Positions 35,501-47,272 of a DNA stretch of 64,000 bases are shown one piece after another. Position numbers and translations under genes: made by a program. The stretch spans positions 1,178,001 to 1,242,000 of the forward strand of contig CADCXA010000066.1 of NCBI GenBank assembly GCA_902806565.1, read 5' to 3'. Source of the stretch: Hypoxylon rubiginosum. Lineage: Eukaryota > Ascomycota > Sordariomycetes > Xylariales > Hypoxylaceae. Under the pieces are notes generated by a model, which worked only from the letters and a program-made list of their open reading frames with translations, ran no database searches and had not been told where the DNA came from. The stretch's first letter is position 1. Each line of letters begins with the position of its first letter.

Positions 35501-37350
35501 ATTGTCTCGGTTGATCTTTCGTATGGATGAAGTTATTGGATACCCAAATTTAAAGGCCCGTGTTCTCCATGCACTCCACAAGAAGCAATGCGCCTCAGCC
35601 TCGGGTCCTTGGCTGTTTGGGTAGGTTGGTAGGGTTGGTAGGCTATTAGAGTCGAGCTCTTTTCCTGCCTCCCCCTACTTATGCCCATCGTGAACCCAAC
35701 GCTGACCTCGGTATGTATGGGGGAGCATAACCTCCTTCGTACTTACCTACCTAGCTCCGCCATGCGTCCCTGGTATGGCATCCCCTGAAGTATCTCTCGA
35801 AGCCGAAAGCCATCTACCTAGCATCTCTCCAATGCTAATATTGAATCCATCCTGCATATCCAATTGGCAAGATACCAAGCGCACTGCCCCTTTTAGGATT
35901 CATACGAAGAATAAACTCGACATACAAGGGGGTAACGAATAACGTAGGTAAATTTGCCTCTACGTGAGGTGGGTTATTTGTCGATATTCAAGCACTTCCT
36001 GTTGTCTTTTTGCTGTCCTGATAGCAAGCACGTGGCAAACATAATAGCCAACGCCTGTTGACCACTCTGTCGCTGTCGATGCCGGTATCGCTAGGAAGCT
36101 CACGACTCGGCTGTTTTATTTTTATCCTTTTTATAAAAGGGGACCTCTAATAAGGCATGCCCTCCGATACGAAGTTGGGGCTCTATTGAATCAGCCCACG
36201 TTAGGACATTTTCTTGGGACACAGCATGGCTTTAAAATGCGGGCACGGCACACTAACCCGGGTGAGATCACTAACCCGAAGTGGCTAGTAAAGCGAAGCC
36301 TGGGTCCTGGTTGGCTGCCTGATTTCCAGGCCCCAGGCCTTAAGTTCTCGGGGTCCTCGGTCGAGCGATGGTGTTTTAGCAATTTCAGGAAGGTACCTGT
36401 GTATCAAAGTTATTGTCCAGCCCCTGAGTGATTTTCAGCTCTTCTATCCTCATGATACTTTCAACAACAGGTCACAGTCGTTACGTAATCAGTATACGCA
36501 TATAATAAGCCGGAAACGTTCCTCATATGATCGAGCTGCGTCCATCGCGAGATTCGAACGACATTATGACGGTGTTGACTTGGCCATAGGCGATTCAGGA
36601 CTTCTCCGAATGACTGGCCCATGCTCGTTAGCTCCAGTACGATAGCCTTTCGTTCGTATCGAATTTTAAGGAAGCTCGGCTGCATCGTGGTCAGCGGAGC
36701 CGCTAAGCTAGCCCGGCCCTGTAGCTTGGAGAACTGCCATCTTTTCAATTGGTCAGGAGTAGGGCTGGACTTGCTAGCACAGGCTGTCAGCTCCCCAATG
36801 TGTGCTGGTGAGCTTACGGATGTGATGGGTATCATGCTTGAATCGAGCCAGGATCGATTAGCCCCCTGTTCTTTAGGATGAGAGGACCGGCCGTGGCCCC
36901 CTCCGGCAAGCGCCACAGCTCATGGTTAATCTCGTATACTGCATAGTATTCCCAGCTTTCTTGCGCCTTTTCTTACCCCGTGGCCATCGGCGAGATGTCG
37001 TATTACCTAAATTGGCCCAATGGTCACACGCCAGTTCTGCATCTAAGCACACTACCTTTGTCTACAGCAGCTCTGGACCCTCGGGTATGTGTAGAAGCGG
37101 CGCATAGACGAACAATCCGCTTTCGACAGAGCCGGGGTTCTTTGTTCGCAGGTATGTATGCTACGTAGTAGTCGGGACCCAACTCCACATAAGCCCTTGG
37201 TAGACAAATAGGGTACCCGCAACGAGTTCTATTAGTAGTGACCGGGAGATTATGTATAAGAGCTGGTAAGGCGCCGCTATGGGAAGCTGACTCGGGTCTT
37301 GGATTCCCCAGCGATTTTGATCGTCCGCCACTCGTTACCTTTCCCAGCTG

Positions 37351-37356
37351 TATATA
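37351..37356 (+). promoter_or_regulatory. TATA-like element upstream of the tyrosinase gene
   Basis: TATATA lies 42 bp before the ATG of the tyrosinase gene, just upstream of the CCG-N6-CGG palindrome. This is very close to the start codon for a functional TATA box unless the 5' UTR is very short. Confidence 0.25.
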
Positions 37357-37364
37357 CCACATCC

Positions 37365-37376
37365 CCGTATATACGG
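37365..37376. promoter_or_regulatory. CCG-N6-CGG palindrome before the tyrosinase gene
   Basis: A perfect 12-bp palindrome, CCGTATATACGG, 21 bp upstream of the ATG. CGG triplets in symmetric pairs are the usual targets of fungal Zn2Cys6 dimers. Whether one binds here is an inference. Confidence 0.3.
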
Positions 37377-37397
37377 TAACTCCCAAGAGCCGCCACA

Positions 37398-38685
37398 ATG
37401 AAGATCACCGCTGCCGTGTTCGCCTCGGCCGTGTCGGGCGCCTCTATCCGGGCGGTCCAGCAGACCCAGGGTCTTCCGCTATCCCAGTTTGGCGAGGTCC
37501 ACTCCATTTCCATCGCGGACGCCATCGCCAAGATCGACTTGATTGGGAACAACTTCACGGCCTTGCCCATCTCGACCAAGGAGCACAGCCCTGTCTCCTT
37601 CAGCGAGGAGAAGGTTACTACTTCCAGCAAGGCCGCCGCAGCGGCAGCCGACACGGGTGACTGTGCCAACCCGAACATACGGTTCGAATGGGACAACTAC
37701 TCGGCCTCGGACAAACAGGCCTTCGTCGACGCCATCCAGTGTCTGGTCAACAAGCCCCCGTCCGGGAAATTCTCCCCGTCGAAGAACAGATATGAGGACT
37801 TTGTGCGCCTGCACCAGTCGTACTCCCCCAACATCCACAGCAAGAGCACCACGCAGCAGACGCACAAGTTCCTGCTGTGGCACCGGTACTACGTGTGGGC
37901 GCTGGAGCAGGTCATGCGCGACGAGTGCGGCTTCAACCGAGCCTTCACCTGGTGGGACGAGAAGAAATGGGCCGGAAGGTTCTCCCAGGCCACCATCTTC
38001 ACGAACCAGTACTTTGGTAACCTGCCCGGTTCTACCAATGGCGCTGCCACGTGCATCAACAGCGGCGTAAGTTTTACTACATACATATATGCTATACTGG
38101 AACACCGGCAGGAATAAAACTAACAAATCATGTAGCGATTCTCCGGAATGCAGCTGAGTCTCGGACCCGGCATGGCCACCAACAACCCCCACTGTCTCCA
38201 GCGGGCCGTCAACGAGCAGACTACAGCTCAGACGGGCCAGAGCTCCTGGGACACGTGCATGTCGCGAACGTCGTATCCCGACTTTCACAGTTGTGTCGAG
38301 TTCACGTAAGTTTCTTATCACCATCGCCTCTAAACGAAGGTATCTACCTATCACATAATACTAACACGATCTCTCATACAGCTTCCACGCGCAGGGCCAC
38401 AACGGCGTCGGCGGGATCATGGCGGACGCGATCGCGTCGCCGGGGGACCCGTCCTTCTTCATGCACCACCTGTTCGTCGACTACGCCTTCCGCAAGTGGC
38501 AGATCAACGACGTCAGCCGGCGCACGACCATCAGCGGGTGCGCCGACAACGTCAACTGCGCGCCGCTGACGCTCGACACCGTCGTCTACATGGGCAACAT
38601 CTGCGGCGCCAAGTGCCCCGACCTCAAGGTCCGCGACCTCCTCAACACCCTGCAAGGGCACTTCTGCTACCGGTACGACTACTAG
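37398..38685 (+). CDS. secreted short tyrosinase / catechol oxidase (type-3 copper)
   Basis: Three exons, 37398-38066, 38136-38305 and 38382-38685. Both introns start GTAAGT, have CTAAC branch sequences and end TAG or CAG. All joins are in frame, giving 380 residues. The N-terminus is a signal peptide (MKITAAVFASAVSGAS). The CuA region contains H139, H147 and H162 (FLLWHRYYVWALEQ), and the CuB region contains H282, H286 and the DPSFFMHHLFVD block at about 302-313. The Cys pair at CADNVNCAP and the C-terminal Cys residues suggest disulfides. The protein lacks the C-terminal lid domain of long tyrosinases. Such enzymes oxidise phenols or o-diphenols to quinones outside the cell. Two oddities are an extra H156 with about six inserted residues before FLLWH, and Ala at the position after the first CuB His. 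These point to an unusual, perhaps catecholase-only, site. Confidence 0.92.
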
Positions 38686-41600
38686 GAGTTAGTTGACCGG
38701 TTAGTTGGTTGGTTGGTTATGCCGGGCTGTGTTGTTGGCTCTCGCATATGACAATAGTATAAAAGTTAGTCTATTTGTAATTTAAAAAAATGCTAATCGT
38801 AATATTCCAATGCCCTCTTTCGATTCCCAACTACTGCTGCGCCTTTCGATGTGATGTGACAATGTGTGTTCTCGTAATCTGCTCAGCGTTTTTGCTGTAT
38901 GTAACCGTATCGATTTATTACCACACGAGCCAATGCCGGGGCTGTTTACATAGGCACCTTGTACTCGATTAATATACTTGCTTCCGATCGCGAGAACGAG
39001 GGCGGCACGTAAACGAAAATCAGCGGCGCAGGATCGTAACGGTATCTTCGGAGTAGTCAGGTTTATTGCTTCTCGGGAAACGCACGACTAACATGCAACT
39101 AATGGCTGCTTGACAAGCTGACGGCATACAAACATGTCAAGTCGGTGAGCGGCACGCTTGCTCTAGGCGGCAACGAAATGCGAGCAGTTATTTTTAGAGT
39201 ACTTTACACAACATATACAGCGACATATACGGCGCATGCATATTCCTCCGTATGGAACATCATTAGAAATTGTTGTAACCTTTCTTCTTGATTCCTACGT
39301 TCCTACGTTTCTTTTAAAATATACAAACACCGAAGTATGAACTATTCGCTTTCAACTTATTATTTAACCCTTTTTCTACCCACCTCCTATTCATGCCTCA
39401 AAAGGGGTTTGAACGTATTCACTCTTCTTTTCTTTCTGCTCATAGGATACGAGATCATATTCCCCGCTTGTCCACATCATCTCGACATTTCCCCTTCCGG
39501 AAACTAGACGGAGTAGAGATGGTGATGATGAAGAACCCATGATCAAACGAATACCCGGCTGACGTTCCCAAAGCCTAGGCGGTTGGAATTTTGACGGTAA
39601 TGGCATAGCATTCGCTGGTGTCGGCCTATCGAACAAACAAACGTGGCTTAACTGACCAAATTCCTAAGAACGTTGGCAAGAAGTTGACGAAGTCAGATGA
39701 CAACTCAACTTCTTTCAAACCTGGAGCTCTCAATTGCTACCCCACCTCGTTTGAGAGTCGACGGTCATCGAACTTCAAGTAGAGCTTCTGATTGGTCAAT
39801 GGCACGGAAGCTTCTAAGTGGAGGGACGGGTCGTCCCTTAACTGTCCTTCTTCAGCTTGATTGAACAATGTCCTTTGTTTGTGACTTTTAGCTATGAGCT
39901 CATCAATTTTACGATAAGTGTAACTATTCCAAGTTTTTGAATGTTACCAAGTTGAGATTCCATCCTTTACTTAATCCAGACATTCAGCTAACCTCAAAGC
40001 ATGCAGCATGTAATGTATGCATACTTAGTGCAAGCCGGCATTTAATACAGCGTCTACTTCCTTCATACCCCCTTCACCTTCGCTTCATCGTCAGCTCGTC
40101 TCCTTTTCAGATGCACGCACGACATAAAAGCTGCACCTGGATCGCTGGAGTTGAGATCGGTGGAGCATGACCTGCCTCGCGTTTGTAACGTACGGATATG
40201 GGGAACAGCCCGCACGTCCTATGTAGAGAGCGATTCGAGAGATTCTAGATCTTCAGGAACCAACCGAGAACCGAGACACATGGAAAAATCCAAGGATAAA
40301 AAGGTAACGAAAAAGGGATCCCTGCGAGCAGAAAAAGGAGTGTTCCAGGGTTGGTGGTGCTTCCAGCTTTTTGGGACGGCCCTGAGCCTGTCAGCTTTCG
40401 GGGCGGGTGGGGCCCATCTGCAGTGCCTGCATGACGCTAATCAGAATGTTTCGTCACCAAGCTGCCAACGCACACTTCTAGGAATTTTTTTTTTAATTCT
40501 TCTGTTAAATTCTTTTTTTGTTAATATCACCAAATTTCCAAGTTTTTCCAGCCCCCAGTGCCCCCCATTCCGGTACGTATCGCCCACCTGCCACCTGGAG
40601 TCTGCTCCCTCTTTAAGAAGACCTGGGGTATTGATATTCCCTTACGATTTTTGGTGGGAAAGCGTGCGCTGTGTAGCGTGCTACGTGCTACGTGCTACGT
40701 GCTGCTACGAAACCCTGCTGGTTGGGTACCAGCAACGACAGTGGTCTTTAAGGCCCGAGGCCTTTGCCCAGCATTGGCTCCTAGCGCAGACTCGTTAAGC
40801 TGAACAACTCTAGGTTTGCTCATTGGGGAATACAAGTCGACTCTGATCATCGCCAGTCGTGCAATCGACTTCTGACCAGTCATTCTTCGAGTACCGGTTT
40901 GCTAGAAAGTTCGTTCAACATGCAGAGGTAGATCCTAACGGCCAAGTGCCAAGTCAGACCAAATGCATGTAATCCGATAGCCCACCGTCGTTGAAGTTGG
41001 GCAAGCTTATAATTCTACTAGTAGCTTCGCGATAGAAGAGAGCGAGCATGCACCGAGCAGCAATGAAAGTCCTTTATCGCCATACATCTGCTAGAAAGTA
41101 CCTAGGTGGATAGAAGACATTGGAAGAATCCGTGTCATTCCTTTTTATATCCCTTATTATACCATTATTATAGCAATAATGATGCGATGCGTAGTGAAAG
41201 GTGGACCGTGCGAGACAACTGTCATCCTACGTACCTTTCTCTTAGTATCCCATGTCTCTGTGTTGTTACTCTCTGCCTTGCCTTTTTCTCCCATCTTAGA
41301 TCCTAACGGAGAACGTTGGTCCTTTTTTTAAGAGCCATTGAAATGTGAACATGCTCTCCGCCACTCATTCCTTGTTAAAGTATTGTATTTGCCTACTTCT
41401 CCGACCTAGCATATCCTATTTTGACTGGCGACAAGGCAGCGCGGGCGCTGCTGTCGCTACTGTGATCGCGTGGTAGCAGTAAGAGCGGTGCATCGGGCAC
41501 CAGGTCAAGACATACTGGCAGAGAAAACACACGAAAAGAAGGGAGAATAAACAGAAAGGATAAGATCGCAAACAACAAGTAGTCACGGAGACGCGCCTTC

Positions 41601-42127
41601 GCGACCTGTGGTTTTTTATTTTATTTTTGGTGGCATCTAATCTCCAGGGCGATGGTTTTCAGCGCGTCAAAATAATCGCAAAAAAAAAACCAGCCATCTG
41701 CATTTTCCCATGTTGGCCCAGCCTCCTACTTTCCAACCACCACCACACAATCTTATGATTCTCGCTGTCAACACTTCTTCCTCCTTGAACCTGGGAGAAG
41801 TACCAATTCTGCACTCGAACGCTAGGAGATACCTGCTCTGCAACCTCGCACTTCTTTTTCTCTCCGCCAATTTTCTTAAGTGGCCTGGAGAAAAGTAATC
41901 ATTTTTCTATGCAGCCCTGCTGTAACCCTTGACGATCTTCTGCATACAAACCTATACTTGCATAGCAAATTCCTCGAGCTTCGTGTCTTTCCACCAAACA
42001 AATTCCTAATAGGCCAAGGCTCGACCTTGGTATTTGCACTCCAGGCCGTCTTGTGTACCCATACTACGTACTATTCTTGGAGGGTATCACCACAATAAGT
42101 GGTGATTGCTCACATTGTCGGCCTCAG
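38686..42127. other. gene-poor 3.4-kb spacer
   Basis: No confident gene is visible apart from a weak minus-strand candidate at 39391-39606. A 215-codon frame at 40151-40798 lacks a start ATG in good context until well inside and crosses low-complexity T-rich sequence, so it is not supported. The last about 400 bp must contain the first exon of the coiled-coil gene that follows. Confidence 0.4.
39391..39606 (-). CDS. possible small protein or last exon (71 aa)
   Basis: From the in-frame ATG at 39606 the frame encodes 71 residues with fairly protein-like sequence (PSKFQPPRLWERQPG, then NVEMMWTSGEYDLVSYEQKEKK). The frame stays open to 39636, just after an AG, so this could instead be the final exon of a gene whose upstream exons I could not place. 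The family is unknown. Confidence 0.25.
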   Translation of the reverse strand: MPLPSKFQPPRLWERQPGIRLIMGSSSSPSLLRLVSGRGNVEMMWTSGEYDLVSYEQKEKKSEYVQTPFEA

Positions 42128-44460
42128 GTTTAGCTCGTGCTGTTGGAGATACCGCAGAGTTGACAGAACCAAAACCCACCACACCTTCTAACGACCGTCA
42201 CGACCGTTACGAATTTTCTACGCAAACACCACACCAGCGCCAGCAGCGCGGCCCCTTGCAGCAATCTCCTCGACAACCTACGCCCGAACAAAGGTCGACA
42301 GGTACACCCTCTTCGCTACACCGACTTCGCAGGACTCCGCGCTTCTCAGCTTCTCCTAGCCCCTTACTAGAGGCGCAACAGGCGCGCCAACCAATTGGTC
42401 GAGTTACCGTTACCCTAGGACCCAAGGGCCAATACATTCTCACCGACGCCGAGCCCGAGCGACGTCGTCGAAGGGAACCCCCAAGACAGCCTAGACGACA
42501 GCTCTCGCAGGGAAATTTAAGCGACGAGTCCGAAGCGACGTCGACCAACTCGCAAACAACATACCATAGAGCTACACCCTCTGCTTCGAACCCGACTAGG
42601 CCCGAACCGCACCCTGCCCTTCGCATCTCCAAGCAAACCCACAGTGCTATCTTATATGCTCTCGAACAAACGCTACGCGGACCCAAGCAGATCTCTGACG
42701 ACCCTGTCGAGCTATACGCCCCAATGGCTGATTTAATAGGAGGAAGAGGCCCCGCGACCTCGAATGGCAATGGCTCCGCATCGGTGCGACCGACCACGGC
42801 GCGCGCAGCCGTCGGCTCTCCCTCGGGGATTAGAGGTCCCCGGGTGATCATGCAAGAACGAGCTGCGAGAGAGGCCGCGCGGGAGAAGCAACGCGAGGAA
42901 CAGGAACGGTTGCGACTGGAAAGAGAACACTTCGAGAACGAGAATCGCCTGGCAGAGGAGGTATTACGAAGAGAGGCAGAGCGAAAAGACGCGGAGCGTC
43001 GAGATGCAGCTGCGGCCGCTGCTGGCGCTGGTGCGTTCGGCGCCAGACCCGGAGCCGGAGCCGGCCCTGCCCCTATGGACACCGATCCTACTACTTCACG
43101 AAGACAAGCGCAACAGCGCACGACCGCAGACAGCGGTGCCCGCGCCTCGGGGCAACCCCGAATACCCATTACCGCCCAAACCCAGGCTTCACAGTCGCGA
43201 CACGCGCGAGCTCCTTCTGCTCCCCAAGGCGTCCCGGGCCTCTCTTCCGCTAACCCCGGCATGGCCGGCCCTTCCGGAGCTCAGCCCCAACCCCCTCAGC
43301 TGAGCGAGAGCTCGACGGCGCTCGGACGAGGTAGAAACTCGTTCCCCCACGCCTTCGAGCGCTGGGAAACCCTGTCGGCGCACTGGGAAGGCCTCACGGG
43401 CTTCTGGATCCGCCGGCTAGAGCAGAGCGCGCAGGAGATCAGCGGGGATCCCATATCTTCGCAGCTATCCCGACAGGTCACCGACCTCTCGTCCGCCGGC
43501 GCCAACCTGTTCCACGCCGTGGTGGAGCTACAACGCCTGCGCGCTTCGTCGGAGCGCAAGTTCCAACGCTGGTTCTTCGAGACCCGCGCCGATGTAGAGC
43601 GTTCTCAGGAGGTTACGCACATGCTGGAGCGAGCACTCGAGGAAGAGCGCAGAAGCAGAGCGGATGCGATCCGCGACGCCATCGAGCAAGAGCAAGGATC
43701 CTCCAAGATGCAGAAGCAGATAGCCGAGCTGCGCAAGGAACTGACGATCTCCAAGGAGGAAGCGCGACGCGCGTGGGAGGAGCTCGGCCGACGAGAGCAG
43801 GAAGAGCGAGATCGCACCATGTCGTTGCAGCTCGGCCAGCCCACGATCGTTGGCGGCGTCCAGGTCGTCCCGATGACGCAAGGGGTAGGTCGCGGCAATA
43901 CTCGGGGAGACCCTCGCGCGTACAATCAACCACCGGAGCCTGCGGATTACGCATCGTCGCCTACCTCGCCTTCCGCTGCTCGTGCTCAGTACTCTCAAGC
44001 TCCTGCAGTTAAGTCGACCCCGGCTCCGGCCGGCGGAGACCCTGCCTTCCAGACTCCCTCGTCTGTGCACCACCAGCAGAGCTACGGTTCCGAGGGAACC
44101 TACAGTGAAGGTCAGTACAACAATGCCGTCGTGACAAATGGCATCTCAGCCACTACCACCTTTGCTCGTGACTTCCAAGAACATGACACCCTCTCTAGCA
44201 ATCCCAGTTCGGATGATTCTGACTTTGACGTAGAAGAGTTCGAGACCCCCGCGACGCAACCGGCCGTGTATCAACCGACCGGCTCCGCCACCCAGCAGCA
44301 GCCCGAGCAGGCTCCGGATTACAGCGGTTCGGGCTACACGGCGCCCTGGGACGACCTGGGCCCTCGCCACCACCACCCGACGCGCCTAAGCGACGTGCTC
44401 GAGGAAGACGAAGAGCGGAGCCGCACCAGCGCGAGCCAGAGCCAGGTCAGCCGGCCTTGA
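42128..44460 (+). CDS. conserved-type coiled-coil protein, 5' exon unresolved
   Basis: The frame is open through this segment with strong coding character, but it has no ATG until about 42724. The sequence before that Met (ISKQTHSAILYALEQTLRGPKQ) looks like conserved protein. A good acceptor (GGCCTCAG) ends at 42127, so translation must begin in an upstream exon I could not define. The protein has a disordered Gln/Pro/Arg-rich N-terminus. A charged coiled coil is encoded at about 42860-43010 (REKQREEQERLRLEREHF). A predicted ordered helical domain (FERWETLSAHWEGLTGFWIRRLEQ onward) lies at about 43345-43600. A second coiled coil (LERALEEERRSRADAI and following) lies at about 43600-43810. A disordered tail with an acidic patch (SDDSDFDVEEFE) closes it. 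There is no signal peptide or membrane span. It is probably a cytosolic structural or scaffold protein; the specific function is unknown. Confidence 0.75.
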
Positions 44461-45735
44461 ATGGTACCCACCACCAAGACCTCCTAATAAAAGGCGCAAG
44501 ATAAAAGGCGCCAATGCTCTCGAAGTCACATCCGTGTCGGTGCTTGTGGTCGGGAGCTTTTCGGAGAACGACGTGAAACTCGTTTAGGCTTTCGACGTGT
44601 TGCCTTTCGACAAGAGCTTCGCAAAACCGGAACACCGATACCTCTATCTAAGGGCTTTTTTCTTTTTTTCTTGGCTTCCTCCGCGTTCAGGACGTACTGG
44701 AAGGCATGAACGGCGAAAAAGATAGACAGAGTTTGCGTATCAAGCTGCTTTGTTTCCGTTTTTTTAAACATCAAGGCGTCCACTAATAATTGCGTTTGAG
44801 GGTTCGAGTTGGCTGGAAACGGGTTTTGAGGGGGTTTTGGGCGGACATCTGGCTGCATTTGCGAATTAAAAAAAGACCCGGTTACTTTGGCCATTAACTT
44901 CCTTTTTTTCTCTCCCTCTCTCTCATATTCCCTTTTTCGCCCGAACCTTTTTTGTTGACCGTCAAATTCGGCCAATTCGACGAACATTTTTGGGGGTTTT
45001 GTCTTCCCCCTCCCCCCCCCCCGACCCCTTTCGACTGTGCATAATGGGATCAAGGTTTGGGAAATTTCCGGTGTTGTTATTACGGTTGGCGAAGGAAGAG
45101 AGGACGAAGGACCGCGAGAGGAGTAGGTAGTGGTAAGGTAAAGGCACACTGACCGACCTTACGAGGCTGCCAAACTACGTCTGTAGAAGAACTGGATGCA
45201 GCCGCAAGCTTGTACTTATAAAGGATACTCGACGACAGCCGGAATGTGATTCCCCCTCGAGGATTCTCCATTCCAGAGCATGGCAGAGCAAATGATGAAA
45301 GTACTTAGTACCTATGTAAGACCTAGGACCTAAGTATGTACATACCTAGTGCTCAAGTGAAGAAATCAACCATGGCTCAGTTGTCAAGTTTCATAATCCT
45401 TCTTTTATGGCATGGGAGGACTAAGATTTCTTTGAAGTAGACTGGATTGATACACCCGAAATACTGTCAAAGCCGGAGGGTTCCAACTGGATTACACTCA
45501 TGACCTTCAGTAGTAGCAGGTACTTCGGTAGGGAGGCGTATATATGTGGCTGAAGCTGCCACGAAGTGGCGTTAAGCCAAGACCCACGGAAGTCGGTTCT
45601 CACCGAGGACTGGTCCCCAGCCAATTCGTTAAAGCTCCATAAATTAATTTTTGGCTCGTCGAATATCAGCCCACGCAGTTTACGACGGCGCCTTGCAAGA
45701 GCTTGACAACATCCGGACCCCTCGCAGCTATAAAG
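44461..45735. other. spacer between coiled-coil gene and SCO1
   Basis: 1.3 kb without a supported gene. The long minus-strand frame 44526-45149 starts at a GTG and is Lys/Arg-rich with no motif; it looks like 3'-UTR and purine-run noise. A short run of C lies at about 45008-45022. The SCO1 promoter should lie after about 45450. Confidence 0.45.
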
Positions 45736-46734
45736 ATGTCACGTTCGTTAGCAGCTCCTCAGACCCTCCTCCGATCCCTTCTGCAGAGCCGCCCTCGGGC
45801 ACAGCAGCAGCAATGCCATCGCTTCATCTCCACGCACTCATCGTCACCATCCTGTAGGCCGCGGCGGCCCACCCCGTCCCAACGATGCACCGACGGCCAA
45901 TCCACCTTGAACGCGAACCGACCGTTCCTAGAACAGCGCCGGTATAAAGCCAAGACGGTGGAGGAGCAGAAGAGCAGGTACCGCACGGGCCCGTTCTCGT
46001 GGAAGGCCGGCCTGCTGTTCGTCGTCACGAGCGCGGGGTTGGTGTGGTACTTCGAGCACGAGAAGCAGCGCATGCAGCGGAAGCGCGTCGCGGAGGCGAC
46101 CAAGGGCGTGGGCAGGCCGAAGGTCGGCGGCGAGTTCCAGCTCGTTGATCACGAGGGCCGGCCGTTCTCGAGCCGGGATTTGAAGGGCCGGTATTCTCTG
46201 GTACGTTCTAATTTTTTCGAGTAGATACTGCTTGCTACCAATTGCTGCGTCTACGCTACTGTTGTGGCTCTGTTACGAAGAATGCAAAACATTATGCTAA
46301 TGCTTACGTTGTTATAGGTGTACTTCGGCTTCACGCACTGCCCGGACATCTGCCCGGAGGAGCTGGACAAGATGGCGCGCATGTTCGACCTGGTGGAGGA
46401 GAAGGCGCCCGGGGCGCTGACGCCGGTGTTCATCACGTGCGACCCGGCGCGCGACGACCCCAAGATCCTCAAGGCGTACCTGGCCGAGTTCCACGAGCGG
46501 CTCGTGGGGCTGACGGGCACGTACGAGCAGATCAAGGACGTGTGCAAGGCGTACCGCGTCTACTTCAGCACCCCGCGCGACGTGCCCCCGGGACAGGACT
46601 ACCTCGTCGACCATAGCATCTACTTCTACCTCATGGACCCCGAGGGCGACTTCGTCGAGGCCCTCGGCAGGCAGCACAGCCCGGAGCAGGCGGCCAAGGT
46701 CATTCTGGAGCATATGAAGGATTGGAAGCGATGA
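45736..46734 (+). CDS. sco1: mitochondrial copper chaperone Sco1
   Basis: Two exons, 45736-46200 and 46318-46734. The 117-bp intron starts GTACGT, contains GCTAAT and ends ATAG. The join is in phase and gives 293 residues, the usual Sco1 size (295 in yeast). The N-terminus is Arg/Ser-rich, fitting mitochondrial import. One membrane span is at about residues 90-108 (AGLLFVVTSAGLVWYF), followed by the thioredoxin-like domain. The copper ligands are all present: C163 and C167 in the CPDIC motif and H254 in YLVDHS. Sco1 delivers copper to the CuA site of Cox2 during cytochrome c oxidase assembly, from the inner membrane facing the intermembrane space. The frame extends upstream of the ATG, but MSRSLAAPQ is the first Met. 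The intron lies seven residues before the CxxxC motif. Confidence 0.96.
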
Positions 46735-47272
46735 TATGTCATGTCGGAAATGACGCTTCCATCGGCACTCCTCCACTCGACATGTTTCACTACGATGACA
46801 CGGTACGTGTAGGTGTAGATGATGTATCAGATCTGTATATACCAAGAGAGGTGTTGTACATAATATGAAGACTAGGTGCACAACGCTTATCTAAATCAAT
46901 GGAATGTCTTTCAATGTGAAACAGGAAGTATAGCGTACACAATATCATAATATTCTTATTTTGACAGGATAAAAATAAATGCATACAAATGATACTCTGC
47001 TATTTGAAGTATTCTACACTGTTTCCAAGGGGTCCGAGTTGTTACGGGGCTGGAAATATTCCGATAAGACCCATTGATAAACCCAATTATTAAGAATGAA
47101 TGGACAGCTCGGATTGAAAGGGAAAATGTCATGTCTTGGTCTCGACCCAAATTTAAAATCGTACTCCCGCAAACAACCAGATGAAGTAGCTGTGACGACA
47201 TACGCGTCGTCCGGGCGAGACATGACAGGAGGCAATTTACGGACGATTCCTATTTAGTTTTCTCCTTTCACC
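46735..47272. other. spacer between SCO1 and the HAD hydrolase gene
   Basis: 540 bp, A/T-rich at the left (SCO1 3' UTR) and GC-normal near the next start. No other gene is visible. Confidence 0.5.

Larger units (their letters stand above)
32517..37397. other. gene-poor 4.9-kb spacer
   Basis: This is the longest GC-normal stretch without a supportable gene. It contains the promoter of the minus-strand disordered protein (32517 to about 32750). A homopolymer T run lies at about 33866-33876, and many CCTACCTA/TAGGTAGG words occur. A 151-codon minus-strand frame (36461-36916) has somewhat protein-like composition but no motif or exon context. It could be a gene relic. The last about 130 bp are the tyrosinase promoter. 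Confidence 0.4.

Noticed and set aside
36461..36916. 151-codon minus-strand ATG frame with a TTCGAATC word resembling a tRNA T-loop
   Set aside because: The T-stem does not pair and no D-arm or anticodon arm could be found. As a protein it has no recognisable feature, so it is mentioned only as a possible relic.
40151..40798. 215-codon plus-strand frame
   Set aside because: No motif. It passes through low-complexity T-rich sequence and repeated CTACGTG words and lacks coding-like composition.
44526..45149. 207-codon minus-strand frame between the coiled-coil gene and SCO1
   Set aside because: It begins with GTG, is a Lys/Arg-rich reading of polypyrimidine runs, and has no domain or splice context.
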